A stretch of DNA of 32,899 nucleotides from Rubrivivax sp. (GTDB lineage: Bacteria > Pseudomonadota > Gammaproteobacteria > Burkholderiales > Burkholderiaceae_C), in contig JADLIA010000068.1 of the NCBI GenBank assembly GCA_020848515.1, positions 1-32,899 of the forward strand, in the 5' to 3' direction. The translations under genes were made by a program, and so were the position numbers. The notes under the pieces were generated by a model. That model saw only the letters and a list, made by a program, of their open reading frames with translations. It made no database searches and was not told the origin of the DNA. Positions 23,143-31,154 of the stretch are shown piece by piece. Within the stretch, counting starts at the first letter, position 1; every line of letters begins with the position of its first letter.

Positions 23143-25815
23143 TCAGAGACGCAGGCCCAGCGCCACCACGGTGCTGGCCGGCTTGGCGCGCCGCGGCTTG
23201 CGCGCGCTGGCGCCCGGGCGCGGCGCCGCAGGCGAGGGGGCTGCTTCAGCCACGCGCTGCTGGATATGGGCCAGCGCCTCTTCCACCTGGTCGATCAGGA
23301 TCAGGCACAGACCGCCAGGCTGGAGTCGGCCCAGCGCGCGGTCGATGGCCTTGAATTCGCCACGGATTTCCTCCACGTGCCGGGTGCGTGTGGCGCCTTC
23401 CAGACCCTGGCGCAGCAGCGCCAGCACCTCGCCGTCCTGCCGGCCACGCTGGCAGGCGTCCTGGTAGAGGATGACGTCGTCAAAGGCGGCCCCCAGCAGG
23501 CGGGTCTGACCGCGGATGTCTTCGTCGCGGCGATCGCCTGCGCCGCTGATCACCACCGAGCGGCGGCTGGCCGGCATGTTCTGCACGCCGGCCACCAGGG
23601 CAGCGATGGCGTCCGGGTTGTGGCCGTAGTCGGCGATCAGGGTGGCGCCGCGGTAGTCGAACACGTTGAAGCGGCCGGGCACACCGTGCAGGTCGCTGAT
23701 GAAGCTCGCCAGGCCTTTCTGGATGGCGTCCCAGGACACACCCAGCGCCCAGGCCGCCGCCACCGAGGCCATGCAGTTTTCGACCTGGAAGCCGATCTGC
23801 CCCTTGCGGGTCAGCGGCACACGCGACAAGGGCAGGCGGCGCAGGCTGTCGCCTTCGGCGCAGACGATGTCGCCGCGGTCGACGAACACCACCCGCTTGC
23901 CCTGGGCCCGGTGCGTGGCGATGACCGGGTGGTGGCCGTCCAGGGCAAAGTAGGTCACCTGACCGGGGCAGTGCGGCGCCATCGCCACCACCGCCGGGTC
24001 GGCGGCGTTGAGCACCGCGGTGCCGGTGGGCGCGACGTTGAGCACGATCACGCGCTTGAGCACCTTCAGGTCTTCCAGCGTGGTGATGTAGTTCAGGCCC
24101 AGGTGATCGCCGCCGCCCAGGTTGGTGACGATGGCGACGTCGCACTGATCGAAGGCCAGGCCTTCGCGCAGCATGCCGCCGCGCGCGGTTTCCAGCACGG
24201 CGGCATCGACATCGGGGTGGGCCAGCACGTTGCGCGCGCTGCGCGGTCCGGAGCAGTCGCCGGAGTCGATCTGCCGGCCATTGACGTAGACGCCGTCGGT
24301 GTTGGTCATGCCCACCCGCAGACCGCTGGTCTTGAGCAGGTGCGCGGCCAGGCGCACGGTGGTGGTCTTGCCGTTGGTGCCGGTGACGGCGATCACCGGG
24401 ATGCGGCCATTGCCACCGTCAGGGAACATGTGGTCGATCACCGCCTGGCCGACGTCGCGGCCCTTGCCGTAGGACGGGCTCAGGTGCATGCGCAGGCCGG
24501 GCGCGGCGTTGACTTCGACGATGCCGCCGTTCTGCTCTTCCAGTGGCTTGATGACCGTCTCGCACACCACGTCGACGCCGCAGATGTCCAGGCCCACGGT
24601 CTGTGCGGCCTCGATGGCCCGCGCCGCCACCAGGGGGTGGACGCTGTCGGTCACGTCGGTGGCGGTGCCGCCGGTGGACAGGTTGGCGTTGTTGCGCATC
24701 ACCACGCGCTGACCTTTGGTGGGCACGCTGTCGGGCGTCAGGCCCTGGGCCGCCAGGCGAGCCTCGGCGATGGCGTCGATGCGGATCCTGGTCAGCGAGG
24801 TGCCGTGACCTTCGCCACGGCGCGGATCCTTGTTGACTTCGGCCACCAGTTCGCGCACCGTGTGTTCACCGTCACCGACCACCAGCGGCGGCTCGCGGCG
24901 CGCTGCCGCCACCAACTGGTTGCCTACCACCAGCAGCCGGAAATCATGGCCGGGCAGAAAGCGCTCGACCATCACCGTGCCGTACTGGGCCGCGGCCTGG
25001 TAGGCGATGTCGAAGTGCTCGCGATCAAGGATGCCGACGGTCACTCCCTTGCCCTGGTTGCCATCCTGGGGTTTGACCACCACCGGCAGGCCGATCTCCT
25101 GCGCGGCTGCCCAGGCGTCCTGCAGATCGCTGACCGGGCGGCCCAGGGGCACGGGCACGCCGGCGGCGTGCAGCAGCTTTTTGGTCAGGTCCTTGTCCTG
25201 GGCAATCGATTCGGCAATCGCGCTGGTGCCGTCGACTTCGGCCGCCTGGATGCGCCGCTGGCGACTGCCCCAGCCCAGCTGCACCAGACTGCCGCGCGTC
25301 AGCCGCTTGAACGGGATGCCACGCCGCACGGCGGCGTCGACGATGGCGCCGGTCGAAGGGCCCAGGCGCTCGTCTTCGTCGAGTTCGCGCAGTTCGGCCA
25401 GGGCGGCGCCGACATCGAACTGGCCGCCTTCAGCTGCGGCGCGGCACAGCAGCTGGGCCTTGTCGAAGGCCAGGCGGCCCACGGCTTCTTCGGTGTACTG
25501 GACGGCAACCTGGTACGTGCCTTCGATTTCGGTCGGTGTGGTGCGGCTGAACGTGACCGGGCAACCCGCCTGAGCCTGCAGGGCCAGGGTCACCAGCTCC
25601 AGCGCGTGGGCCATGGACAGGGGCGTGCTGGGCGCCGCGGGCTGGTTGACCTGAAGCGTGCCTACATGGGGAAACAGCTCACGCAGGCGTTGTTCGAAGG
25701 TGGGCTGTTGGTGCAGGTCGCGCTCGGCTGCGTCGCAGGTGACCACGGCCTCGATGGCCGTGTGGCGGCTCCACAGGTTGGGGCCGCGCAGCGCGCGAAT
25801 GCGGGTGATTTCCAT
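23143..25815 (-). CDS. cphA: Cyanophycin synthetase CphA
   Basis: An 890-residue two-ligase enzyme that builds cyanophycin, the poly-aspartate backbone with arginine side chains used as a nitrogen and carbon store. The N domain spans about 1-160 (starting MEITRIRALRGPNLWSRHTA). The ATP-grasp domain that adds Asp spans about 210-470 (PVVVKPQDGNQGKGVTV, EVNAAPGLRMHLSPSYG). The Mur-ligase-like part that adds Arg starts with an intact P-loop GTNGKTTT at 479-486, followed by ARGGMLREGLAFDQCDVAIV and a full C-terminal domain (GVPGRFNVFDYRG, ADYGHNPDAIAAL). The HxxEHxxxE motif that makes primers in some cyanobacterial enzymes is not intact here (HALELVTLA), so it is predicted to need primer. It lies 50 bases after CphA' in the same operon. 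Confidence 0.96.
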   Translation of the reverse strand: MEITRIRALRGPNLWSRHTAIEAVVTCDAAERDLHQQPTFEQRLRELFPHVGTLQVNQPAAPSTPLSMAHALELVTLALQAQAGCPVTFSRTTPTEIEGTYQVAVQYTEEAVGRLAFDKAQLLCRAAAEGGQFDVGAALAELRELDEDERLGPSTGAIVDAAVRRGIPFKRLTRGSLVQLGWGSRQRRIQAAEVDGTSAIAESIAQDKDLTKKLLHAAGVPVPLGRPVSDLQDAWAAAQEIGLPVVVKPQDGNQGKGVTVGILDREHFDIAYQAAAQYGTVMVERFLPGHDFRLLVVGNQLVAAARREPPLVVGDGEHTVRELVAEVNKDPRRGEGHGTSLTRIRIDAIAEARLAAQGLTPDSVPTKGQRVVMRNNANLSTGGTATDVTDSVHPLVAARAIEAAQTVGLDICGVDVVCETVIKPLEEQNGGIVEVNAAPGLRMHLSPSYGKGRDVGQAVIDHMFPDGGNGRIPVIAVTGTNGKTTTVRLAAHLLKTSGLRVGMTNTDGVYVNGRQIDSGDCSGPRSARNVLAHPDVDAAVLETARGGMLREGLAFDQCDVAIVTNLGGGDHLGLNYITTLEDLKVLKRVIVLNVAPTGTAVLNAADPAVVAMAPHCPGQVTYFALDGHHPVIATHRAQGKRVVFVDRGDIVCAEGDSLRRLPLSRVPLTRKGQIGFQVENCMASVAAAWALGVSWDAIQKGLASFISDLHGVPGRFNVFDYRGATLIADYGHNPDAIAALVAGVQNMPASRRSVVISGAGDRRDEDIRGQTRLLGAAFDDVILYQDACQRGRQDGEVLALLRQGLEGATRTRHVEEIRGEFKAIDRALGRLQPGGLCLILIDQVEEALAHIQQRVAEAAPSPAAPRPGASARKPRRAKPASTVVALGLRL

Positions 25816-25865
25816 GATGGTCCTGGAAGGAATGGGCTGATCTACGCAACGGCTGAGCCGGTGGC

Positions 25866-28163
25866 TCAGTGGACAGCGCCGGCCGGTGCCGCTTCACAAA
25901 AGTGCAACAAACCGGCACGGATCAGCTCCACCGGCACGCCCAGCGACCAGGCCGTGGCGACGGCCGCCAGCACATGCGGGCGCACGTCGGCCGGCGGTTC
26001 CTGGGCGATGGCGGAAAACTCGGGCGCCGACAGGTTGACCAGCGCAAACTCCTCCGGGCCTTGCGCCAGCACGATGCGATCGCCGCGGGCCAGGGCGACG
26101 CGGCCCTTGCGCGCGCGGTGCGCCTTCAAGGCCGGGCTCTGCGGGTCGAGGCTGTAGAGCAGCACTTCGCCGTCGGCGTAGTCGGCCAGCGCCAGCACTT
26201 CGGCGTCGTCGGCGTTCAGCACCGCCGCCCCTTCGGGCAGCACCACGTCGACCTGGGTGCGCACGATGTTGGGCATCTGGTCGGCCTCGGTGATGTACAG
26301 ATCCTCCAGGCCCTGCGGCCCGGGCATGCACATGACCACACCGACCTGGCAGCGGTCGTAGGGCAGGCCTTCGGTCAGGATGTGGCGCGGCGAGGTTTCG
26401 AACACGGCGGCCTGCACCGTGCGGTTGATGAGCATCCGCTCACCGATGTCGTAGCCCAGCGCACCGCCGCTCGCCAGCCGGCGCTGGCCGAGGAACAGGC
26501 CATCTCGGCAGCCCAGTGCCGTCTGCAGGCCGTGCAACTGCATCAGGGCGGCGGTCAGGCGCGCCGCCAGCGCGCTTTCGCCGTCGCCGATGATGCCGAC
26601 GATCGGAATGCGCCCGCTGGCTCCGGCGGGGAACAGATGGTTGACGATGGCGTCGCCCACCGGCTGGGCGCGGCCGATGGCCGGTTTGAGGTGCATCAGC
26701 AGGCCGGGCCCGGCGTTGACTTCGACGATCGCGCCGCCCTGCGGAATCAGCGGCTGGCCGATGTCTTCGGCCACCAGGTCGATGCCGGCGATGTCCAGCC
26801 CGACCACGCGGGTGGCCATTGCCACCAGCTCGGCCACGTCGGGGTGCACCTGCCCGGTGACGTCGATCGACATGTTGCCGGTGCGCTGCACCTCCGCCGA
26901 TTCGCCGCGCGGCAGCACGCTGTCGATGCCCAGGCCCTGGCGCTCCAGCAGCAGCAGCAGCACCGGGTCGTCGTGGCGCAGGGTTTCCAGCGGCAGATGT
27001 TCTTCGACGCCGCGCCGCGGGTCGGTGTTGACGTGGGCGTCGATGAGCTGGCCGATGCTGGAGCGACCATCTCCGCTGACGCGGATGATTTCGCCACGCG
27101 TGGCCGCCACCACCTTGCCACCGACCACCAGCAGCCGGTGCTCCTGGCCGGGAATGAAGCGCTCGACGATCACTTCGGAGCCTTCCTGTTCGGCGGCGGC
27201 GAAGGCGCGCACGACCTCGTCGCGTGTCTTGAGGTTCAGCGACACGCCGCGCGCATGGTTGCCGTCCGACGGCTTGACGGCCACGGGCAGGCCGATGTCC
27301 TCGGCGGCGTCCCAGGCGTCGTCGGCACTGCTGACGGTGCGGCCCTCGGGCACCGGCACGCCGGCGGCCGCCAGCAGCTGCTTGGTCAGGTCCTTGTCGC
27401 TCGCAATGCCTTCGGCGATGGCGCTGGTGCGGTCGGTTTCGGCGGTCCAGATGCGGTGTTGCGCGGCGCCGTGGCCGAGCTGCACCAGGTTGCCGTCGTT
27501 GAGCCGGATGTTGGGAATGCCGCGTTCCACCGCGGCGTCGACGATGCAGGCCGTGCTGGGCCCCAGGCACTGGCGATCGACCATCTCGGTCAGTCGGGCG
27601 ATGGTGGCGGCGACGTCGTAGGGGCGGTCGTTGATGGCCGCCATCACCAGATCGCGCGCCGAGGTGATGGCCAGCCTGCCGACGGCTTCGTGACGGGTGC
27701 GGATGACCACCTTGTAGACGCCACGCTCGTGCGTCATGCGGGCCTTGCCGAAGCCGGTCTTCATGCCGGCCTGGGTCTGCAGTTCGAGCGCCACGTGCTC
27801 CAGGATGTGGCCCGGCCAGGTGCCGTCGCGCAGGCGCATCAGAAAGCCCCCGCGACGGCCGACGCTGCAGCGGTGCTCGATCAGACCGGGCAGCCAGGCC
27901 GTCAGGCGGTCGTAAAAGCCGGGCAGGGTGTTGGAGGGGAAGTCTTCCAGTTCGCCGATGTCGACGATGGCCTCGATCACCGCGCGGTAGGTCCAGATGT
28001 TGGGGCCGCGCAGATGCGCCATGCGGCGGATGATGATGTCGGCGAACTGGCGATCGGGCGGTGCGGCCGACGCCGGCGCCAGTTCGGCGGCGGCTTGTGG
28101 GGCGCGGACATACAATCCGCCACCGTTTGCCGAGCCGTGTTCGTGTTGATCGATTCGCCTCAT
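25866..28163 (-). CDS. CphA-like paralogue (CphA'), Mur-ligase half degenerate
   Basis: About 765 residues, related to CphA over most of its length. The N domain is close to the cyanobacterial form: LRGPNIWTYR, NTLPGFYDRL and GTWPGHILEHVALELQ with the HxxEHxxxE motif at 119-127. The ATP-grasp half is kept (PVAVKPSDGNHARGVSL, EVNAGPGLLMHLKPA), although the loop matching CphA LSTGGTATDV is shortened. The Mur-ligase P-loop is replaced by GIIGDGES (523-530), and the protein ends where the C-terminal Mur domain would begin. The Arg-adding reaction should be lost. The layout recalls cyanobacterial CphA2, which polymerises beta-Asp-Arg dipeptides with one ATP site. The ORF track starts at 28376 inside the divergent gene. 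ATG 28163 is the longest start that clears it; Met48 (28022) is possible. The reading frame is intact, so it is not a decaying pseudogene. Confidence 0.9.
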   Translation of the reverse strand: MRRIDQHEHGSANGGGLYVRAPQAAAELAPASAAPPDRQFADIIIRRMAHLRGPNIWTYRAVIEAIVDIGELEDFPSNTLPGFYDRLTAWLPGLIEHRCSVGRRGGFLMRLRDGTWPGHILEHVALELQTQAGMKTGFGKARMTHERGVYKVVIRTRHEAVGRLAITSARDLVMAAINDRPYDVAATIARLTEMVDRQCLGPSTACIVDAAVERGIPNIRLNDGNLVQLGHGAAQHRIWTAETDRTSAIAEGIASDKDLTKQLLAAAGVPVPEGRTVSSADDAWDAAEDIGLPVAVKPSDGNHARGVSLNLKTRDEVVRAFAAAEQEGSEVIVERFIPGQEHRLLVVGGKVVAATRGEIIRVSGDGRSSIGQLIDAHVNTDPRRGVEEHLPLETLRHDDPVLLLLLERQGLGIDSVLPRGESAEVQRTGNMSIDVTGQVHPDVAELVAMATRVVGLDIAGIDLVAEDIGQPLIPQGGAIVEVNAGPGLLMHLKPAIGRAQPVGDAIVNHLFPAGASGRIPIVGIIGDGESALAARLTAALMQLHGLQTALGCRDGLFLGQRRLASGGALGYDIGERMLINRTVQAAVFETSPRHILTEGLPYDRCQVGVVMCMPGPQGLEDLYITEADQMPNIVRTQVDVVLPEGAAVLNADDAEVLALADYADGEVLLYSLDPQSPALKAHRARKGRVALARGDRIVLAQGPEEFALVNLSAPEFSAIAQEPPADVRPHVLAAVATAWSLGVPVELIRAGLLHFCEAAPAGAVH

Positions 28164-28212
28164 GGGGCCCTGCGCTCGCTTTCCGTGTTTCGTTGCTGTC
28201 TGAAGGGCTGCC
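28164..28212. promoter_or_regulatory. Divergent region, CphA' / ABC exporter
   Basis: Only 49 bases separate the two start codons. AAGGG at 28203-28207 serves the plus-strand TTG start. A TACAAT -10-like hexamer at 28111-28116 on the plus strand lies inside the start of CphA', so the exporter transcript may begin within the CphA' gene. No clear hexamers are seen for the minus strand. Confidence 0.4.
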
Positions 28213-30561
28213 TTGCCGGAACCCACGTCGTCCGATCCCCGCCTGGCCATGCCGGCGGGTGACCCCGCGCCTGCCATCGAAGAGGCGCCACCCCTGCGAC
28301 CCACAGAAAACGTGCTGGGCTCGCTGGACGTTGACCTGACGCGCCAGCTGCGCTTTGGGCGCGGGGTGATTCTCATTACAGATCAACGGCTTGTCACGCG
28401 GTTTCCGGATGCAACCGGCTGGCAGGCCTGGGACTTGCACCCCGGGCTGTCGCTGGCGCACCACGACCACGCCGGGGTGGGCACGCTGGAGCTGCACGAC
28501 GCGCAGGGAAGGCTGGCGGTCTGGCGCTACACCCTGGGGCACAACCCGGCGGCGCTGCGCCTGCTGGGGCAGTTCGAGCGCGCCCGTGAGGCGCTGGCCG
28601 GCGGCGCGCCGTCGGCCAGCGAGGACGTCGCCCCGGCCGACCAGGCCGAGGATGAAGAGGGCGTGCCCGACCAGCCGCCGTCCACCTGGACCCTGCTGCG
28701 CCTGTGGCGCTTTGCCAGGCCCTACCAGTGGCAGCTGCTGGCCGGTTTCGTGCTGATGCTGGCGGCCACCGCCGCCACCCTGGTGCCGCCCTACCTGACC
28801 ATGCCGCTGATGGACAAGGTGCTGATCCCGTTCCAGAGCGGCCAGCAGATCGACACCGGCTACGTCGCGCTGCTGCTGACCGGCCTGCTGGGGTCGGCCT
28901 TGCTGGCGTGGGGCCTGGGCTGGGCCAAGACCTACATCCTGGCGCTGGTGTCCGAGCGCATCGGTGCCGACCTGCGGACAATCACTTACGAACACCTGCT
29001 CAAACTTTCACTTGAATATTTCGGTGGCCGGCGCACGGGAGACCTGATGGCGCGCATCGGTTCGGAAACCGACCGCATCAACATTTTTCTGTCGCTGCAC
29101 CTGCTGGACTTCGCCACCGACGTGCTGATGATCGCCATGACGGCGGCGATCCTGTTTTCCATCGACCCGACGCTGGCGCTGGTGACCCTGGTGCCGCTGC
29201 CGATCATTGCGTGGCTGATCCACGTGGTGCGCGACCGCCTGCGCACCGGCTTCGAGAAGATCGACCGCGTCTGGTCGGAAGTCACCAACGTGCTGGCCGA
29301 CACCATTCCGGGTATCCGCGTGGTCAAGGCCTTCGCCCAGGAAGACCGCGAAGCGAGTCGCTTTCGCGATGCCAACCGCCACAACCTGGCCGTCAACGAC
29401 CGCCTGAACCGCCTGTGGTCGCTGTTTTCGCCCACCGTCACGTTGCTGACCGAAATCGGGCTGCTGATCGTCTGGGCCGCCGGCATCTGGCTGGTCAGCC
29501 AGCAGCGCGTCACGGTGGGGGTGCTGACGGCGTTTCTGGCTTACATCGGGCGCTTCTACACCCGGCTCGATTCGATGAGCCGCATCGTCTCGGTGACGCA
29601 GAAGGCGGCCTCGGCCACCAAGCGCATCTTTGAAATCCTCGACCATGTCTCCAGCGTGCCGGAGCCGAAAAACCCCGTGCCGCTGCCACGCGTGCAGGGC
29701 CGCATCGACATCCGCAGTGCGGCGCTGCGCTACGGCAACCGCTCGGTGCTGCGCGGCCTGGACCTGCACATCGAACCGGGTCAGATGATCGGCCTGGTGG
29801 GCCACAGCGGCTCCGGCAAGAGCACGCTGGTGAACCTGATCTGCCGCTTCTATGACGTGAGCGAGGGCGCCATCGAAGTCGATGGCGTGGACCTGCGGCA
29901 GGTGCGGGTGGCCGACTGGCGCCGCCACATCGGCCTGGTGCTGCAGGAGCCCTACCTGTTTTTCGGCACCATCGCCGAGAACATCGCCTACGGCAAGCCC
30001 GACGCCACGCGCGAGGAGATCGTGGCCGCCGCGCGCGCCGCCCACGCGCACGAGTTCATCCTGCGGCTGCCGCAGGGCTACGACTCGCTGGTGGGCGAGC
30101 GCGGCCAGGGGCTGTCGGGCGGCGAGCGCCAGCGCATCAGCATCGCCCGCGCGCTGCTGATCGACCCCAAGATCCTGATCCTGGATGAGGCCACGGCCTC
30201 GGTCGACACCGAAACCGAACGCGAGATCCAGAAGGCGCTGGACAACCTGGTGCGTGGGCGCACGACGATTGCCATCGCGCACCGCCTGTCCACGCTGCGC
30301 AAGGCCGACCGGCTGGTGGTGATGGACAAGGGCGTGAAGGTCGAGGAGGGCACGCACGAAGTGCTGCTGGGGCGCCGCGGCGCCTACTGGCGCCTGTACG
30401 AGGCGCAGGCGCGGCAGGAGAAGGCCGAGCGCGAGCGCATGCTGGTGGTCGACGATGCCGTGCTGGCCGGTGAGCCGACGGCGGTGCCCGCCATTGCCAC
30501 GCCGACGCACCGCGGCGACGTCAGCACGGCCGAGGCCCGGCGCCAGGAGTCCCAGCCATGA
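28213..30561 (+). CDS. ABC exporter associated with cyanophycin genes, with an N-terminal extra domain
   Basis: A 782-residue fused half-transporter of the ABCB/exporter type in the inner membrane. Residues about 30-130 form an extra soluble domain (GRGVILITDQRLVTRF, HAGVGTLELHDAQGRLAVW) that reads like a small beta-sandwich of bacterial PH type. Six membrane helices follow from about 165 to 440. The ATPase domain has Walker A GHSGSGKST, signature LSGGERQ (634-640), Walker B ILILDEAT and H-loop AHRLS, all intact. I recall that such proteins are named cyanophycin metabolism-associated ABC transporters from gene context; substrate and direction are unknown. TTG 28213 has AAGGG at good spacing; ATG 28249 has no ribosome site. 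It overlaps the DUF1854 gene by ATGA. Confidence 0.92.
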   Translation: MPEPTSSDPRLAMPAGDPAPAIEEAPPLRPTENVLGSLDVDLTRQLRFGRGVILITDQRLVTRFPDATGWQAWDLHPGLSLAHHDHAGVGTLELHDAQGRLAVWRYTLGHNPAALRLLGQFERAREALAGGAPSASEDVAPADQAEDEEGVPDQPPSTWTLLRLWRFARPYQWQLLAGFVLMLAATAATLVPPYLTMPLMDKVLIPFQSGQQIDTGYVALLLTGLLGSALLAWGLGWAKTYILALVSERIGADLRTITYEHLLKLSLEYFGGRRTGDLMARIGSETDRINIFLSLHLLDFATDVLMIAMTAAILFSIDPTLALVTLVPLPIIAWLIHVVRDRLRTGFEKIDRVWSEVTNVLADTIPGIRVVKAFAQEDREASRFRDANRHNLAVNDRLNRLWSLFSPTVTLLTEIGLLIVWAAGIWLVSQQRVTVGVLTAFLAYIGRFYTRLDSMSRIVSVTQKAASATKRIFEILDHVSSVPEPKNPVPLPRVQGRIDIRSAALRYGNRSVLRGLDLHIEPGQMIGLVGHSGSGKSTLVNLICRFYDVSEGAIEVDGVDLRQVRVADWRRHIGLVLQEPYLFFGTIAENIAYGKPDATREEIVAAARAAHAHEFILRLPQGYDSLVGERGQGLSGGERQRISIARALLIDPKILILDEATASVDTETEREIQKALDNLVRGRTTIAIAHRLSTLRKADRLVVMDKGVKVEEGTHEVLLGRRGAYWRLYEAQARQEKAERERMLVVDDAVLAGEPTAVPAIATPTHRGDVSTAEARRQESQP

Positions 30562-31028
30562 GCGCGCCCGACTTCGATCTGCAGCGCGACGCCTTCGGTC
30601 GCCTGGTGCTGACCGACGCCCAGGGGCATGCGCATGTCGGCGTGGCGGCCGTGCGGGCGTTTCCGATCGGTGCGCCCGACGAAGGGATCAGCCTGGTCGA
30701 TGGCGACGGTCATGAACTGGCCTGGGTGCCGCGGCTCGGCGCATTGGACGAGGACCGTCGCGCCCTGCTGGTCGAGGCGCTGGAGCAGCGCGAGTTCATG
30801 CCGCGTCTGCTGCGCGTGAGGGGCGTGAGCAGTTTCGTGACGCCGAGCACCTGGGAGGTCGACACCGACCGCGGTCCGACCCGCTTCGTGCTCAAGGGTG
30901 AGGAAGACATCCGCCGTCTCGGGCCCGGCCTGCTGATCGTCAACGACGCCCATGGCGTGCAGTACCTGATCCAGGATCTGATGGCCATGGACCGCCACAG
31001 CCGGAAGTTGCTCGACCGCTTCCTCTGA
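30558..31028 (+). CDS. DUF1854 family protein associated with cyanophycin genes
   Basis: A 156-residue soluble protein of the DUF1854 family. It begins MSAPDFDLQRDAFGRLVLTD and holds GVAAVRAFPIGAPDEGISLV, a central VSSFVTPSTWEVDTDRGPTRF and the C-terminal LLIVNDAHGVQYLIQDLMAMD. No signal peptide, membrane helix or known catalytic motif is seen. The start overlaps the exporter stop (ATGA), so the two are translationally coupled and probably form a complex. Family members occur beside cyanophycin synthetase genes, but no function has been shown to my knowledge. It could be a regulatory or coupling subunit of the exporter; that is inference. Confidence 0.9.
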   Translation: MSAPDFDLQRDAFGRLVLTDAQGHAHVGVAAVRAFPIGAPDEGISLVDGDGHELAWVPRLGALDEDRRALLVEALEQREFMPRLLRVRGVSSFVTPSTWEVDTDRGPTRFVLKGEEDIRRLGPGLLIVNDAHGVQYLIQDLMAMDRHSRKLLDRFL

Positions 31029-31094
31029 GCGCTACAACAAATATAGCTGCTCGCGCTTGCCAGGCATGGGCCAGAGGTCGTTTTGACTTGAAAT
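31029..31094 (+). repeat. Dispersed ~65-bp repeat, copy 8 (after DUF1854)
   Basis: GCTACAACAAATATAGC followed by TGCTCGCGCTTGCCAGGCAT and CCAGAGGTCGTTTTGACTTG. GCTA begins two bases after the DUF1854 stop codon and the eight-base spacer is kept. The outer arm is more diverged. The remaining bases up to the dnaJ stop (31095-31154) hold no gene; GGCGCC-GGTCA-GGCGCC overlaps the dnaJ stop as a short stem. Confidence 0.82.
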
Positions 31095-31154
31095 CGTTGG
31101 GGCGGCAGCGGTGTTGCGACGTCCTTGAGCGGGGCGGTCGCGCCGGGGCGCCGG

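Noticed and set aside
23266-26157. 963-residue plus-strand ORF opposite CphA
   Set aside because: It is antisense to cphA and its composition follows reverse-complemented codons; no motif is seen.
25866-28163. CphA' as a pseudogene
   Set aside because: The frame is uninterrupted, N and ATP-grasp motifs are well kept, and the loss of Mur functions coincides with domain borders. This looks like functional change and not decay.
25869-28262. 797-residue plus-strand ORF opposite CphA'
   Set aside because: It mirrors the CphA' frame and is rich in His, Gln and Gly. CphA' has clear family motifs, so this is a shadow.
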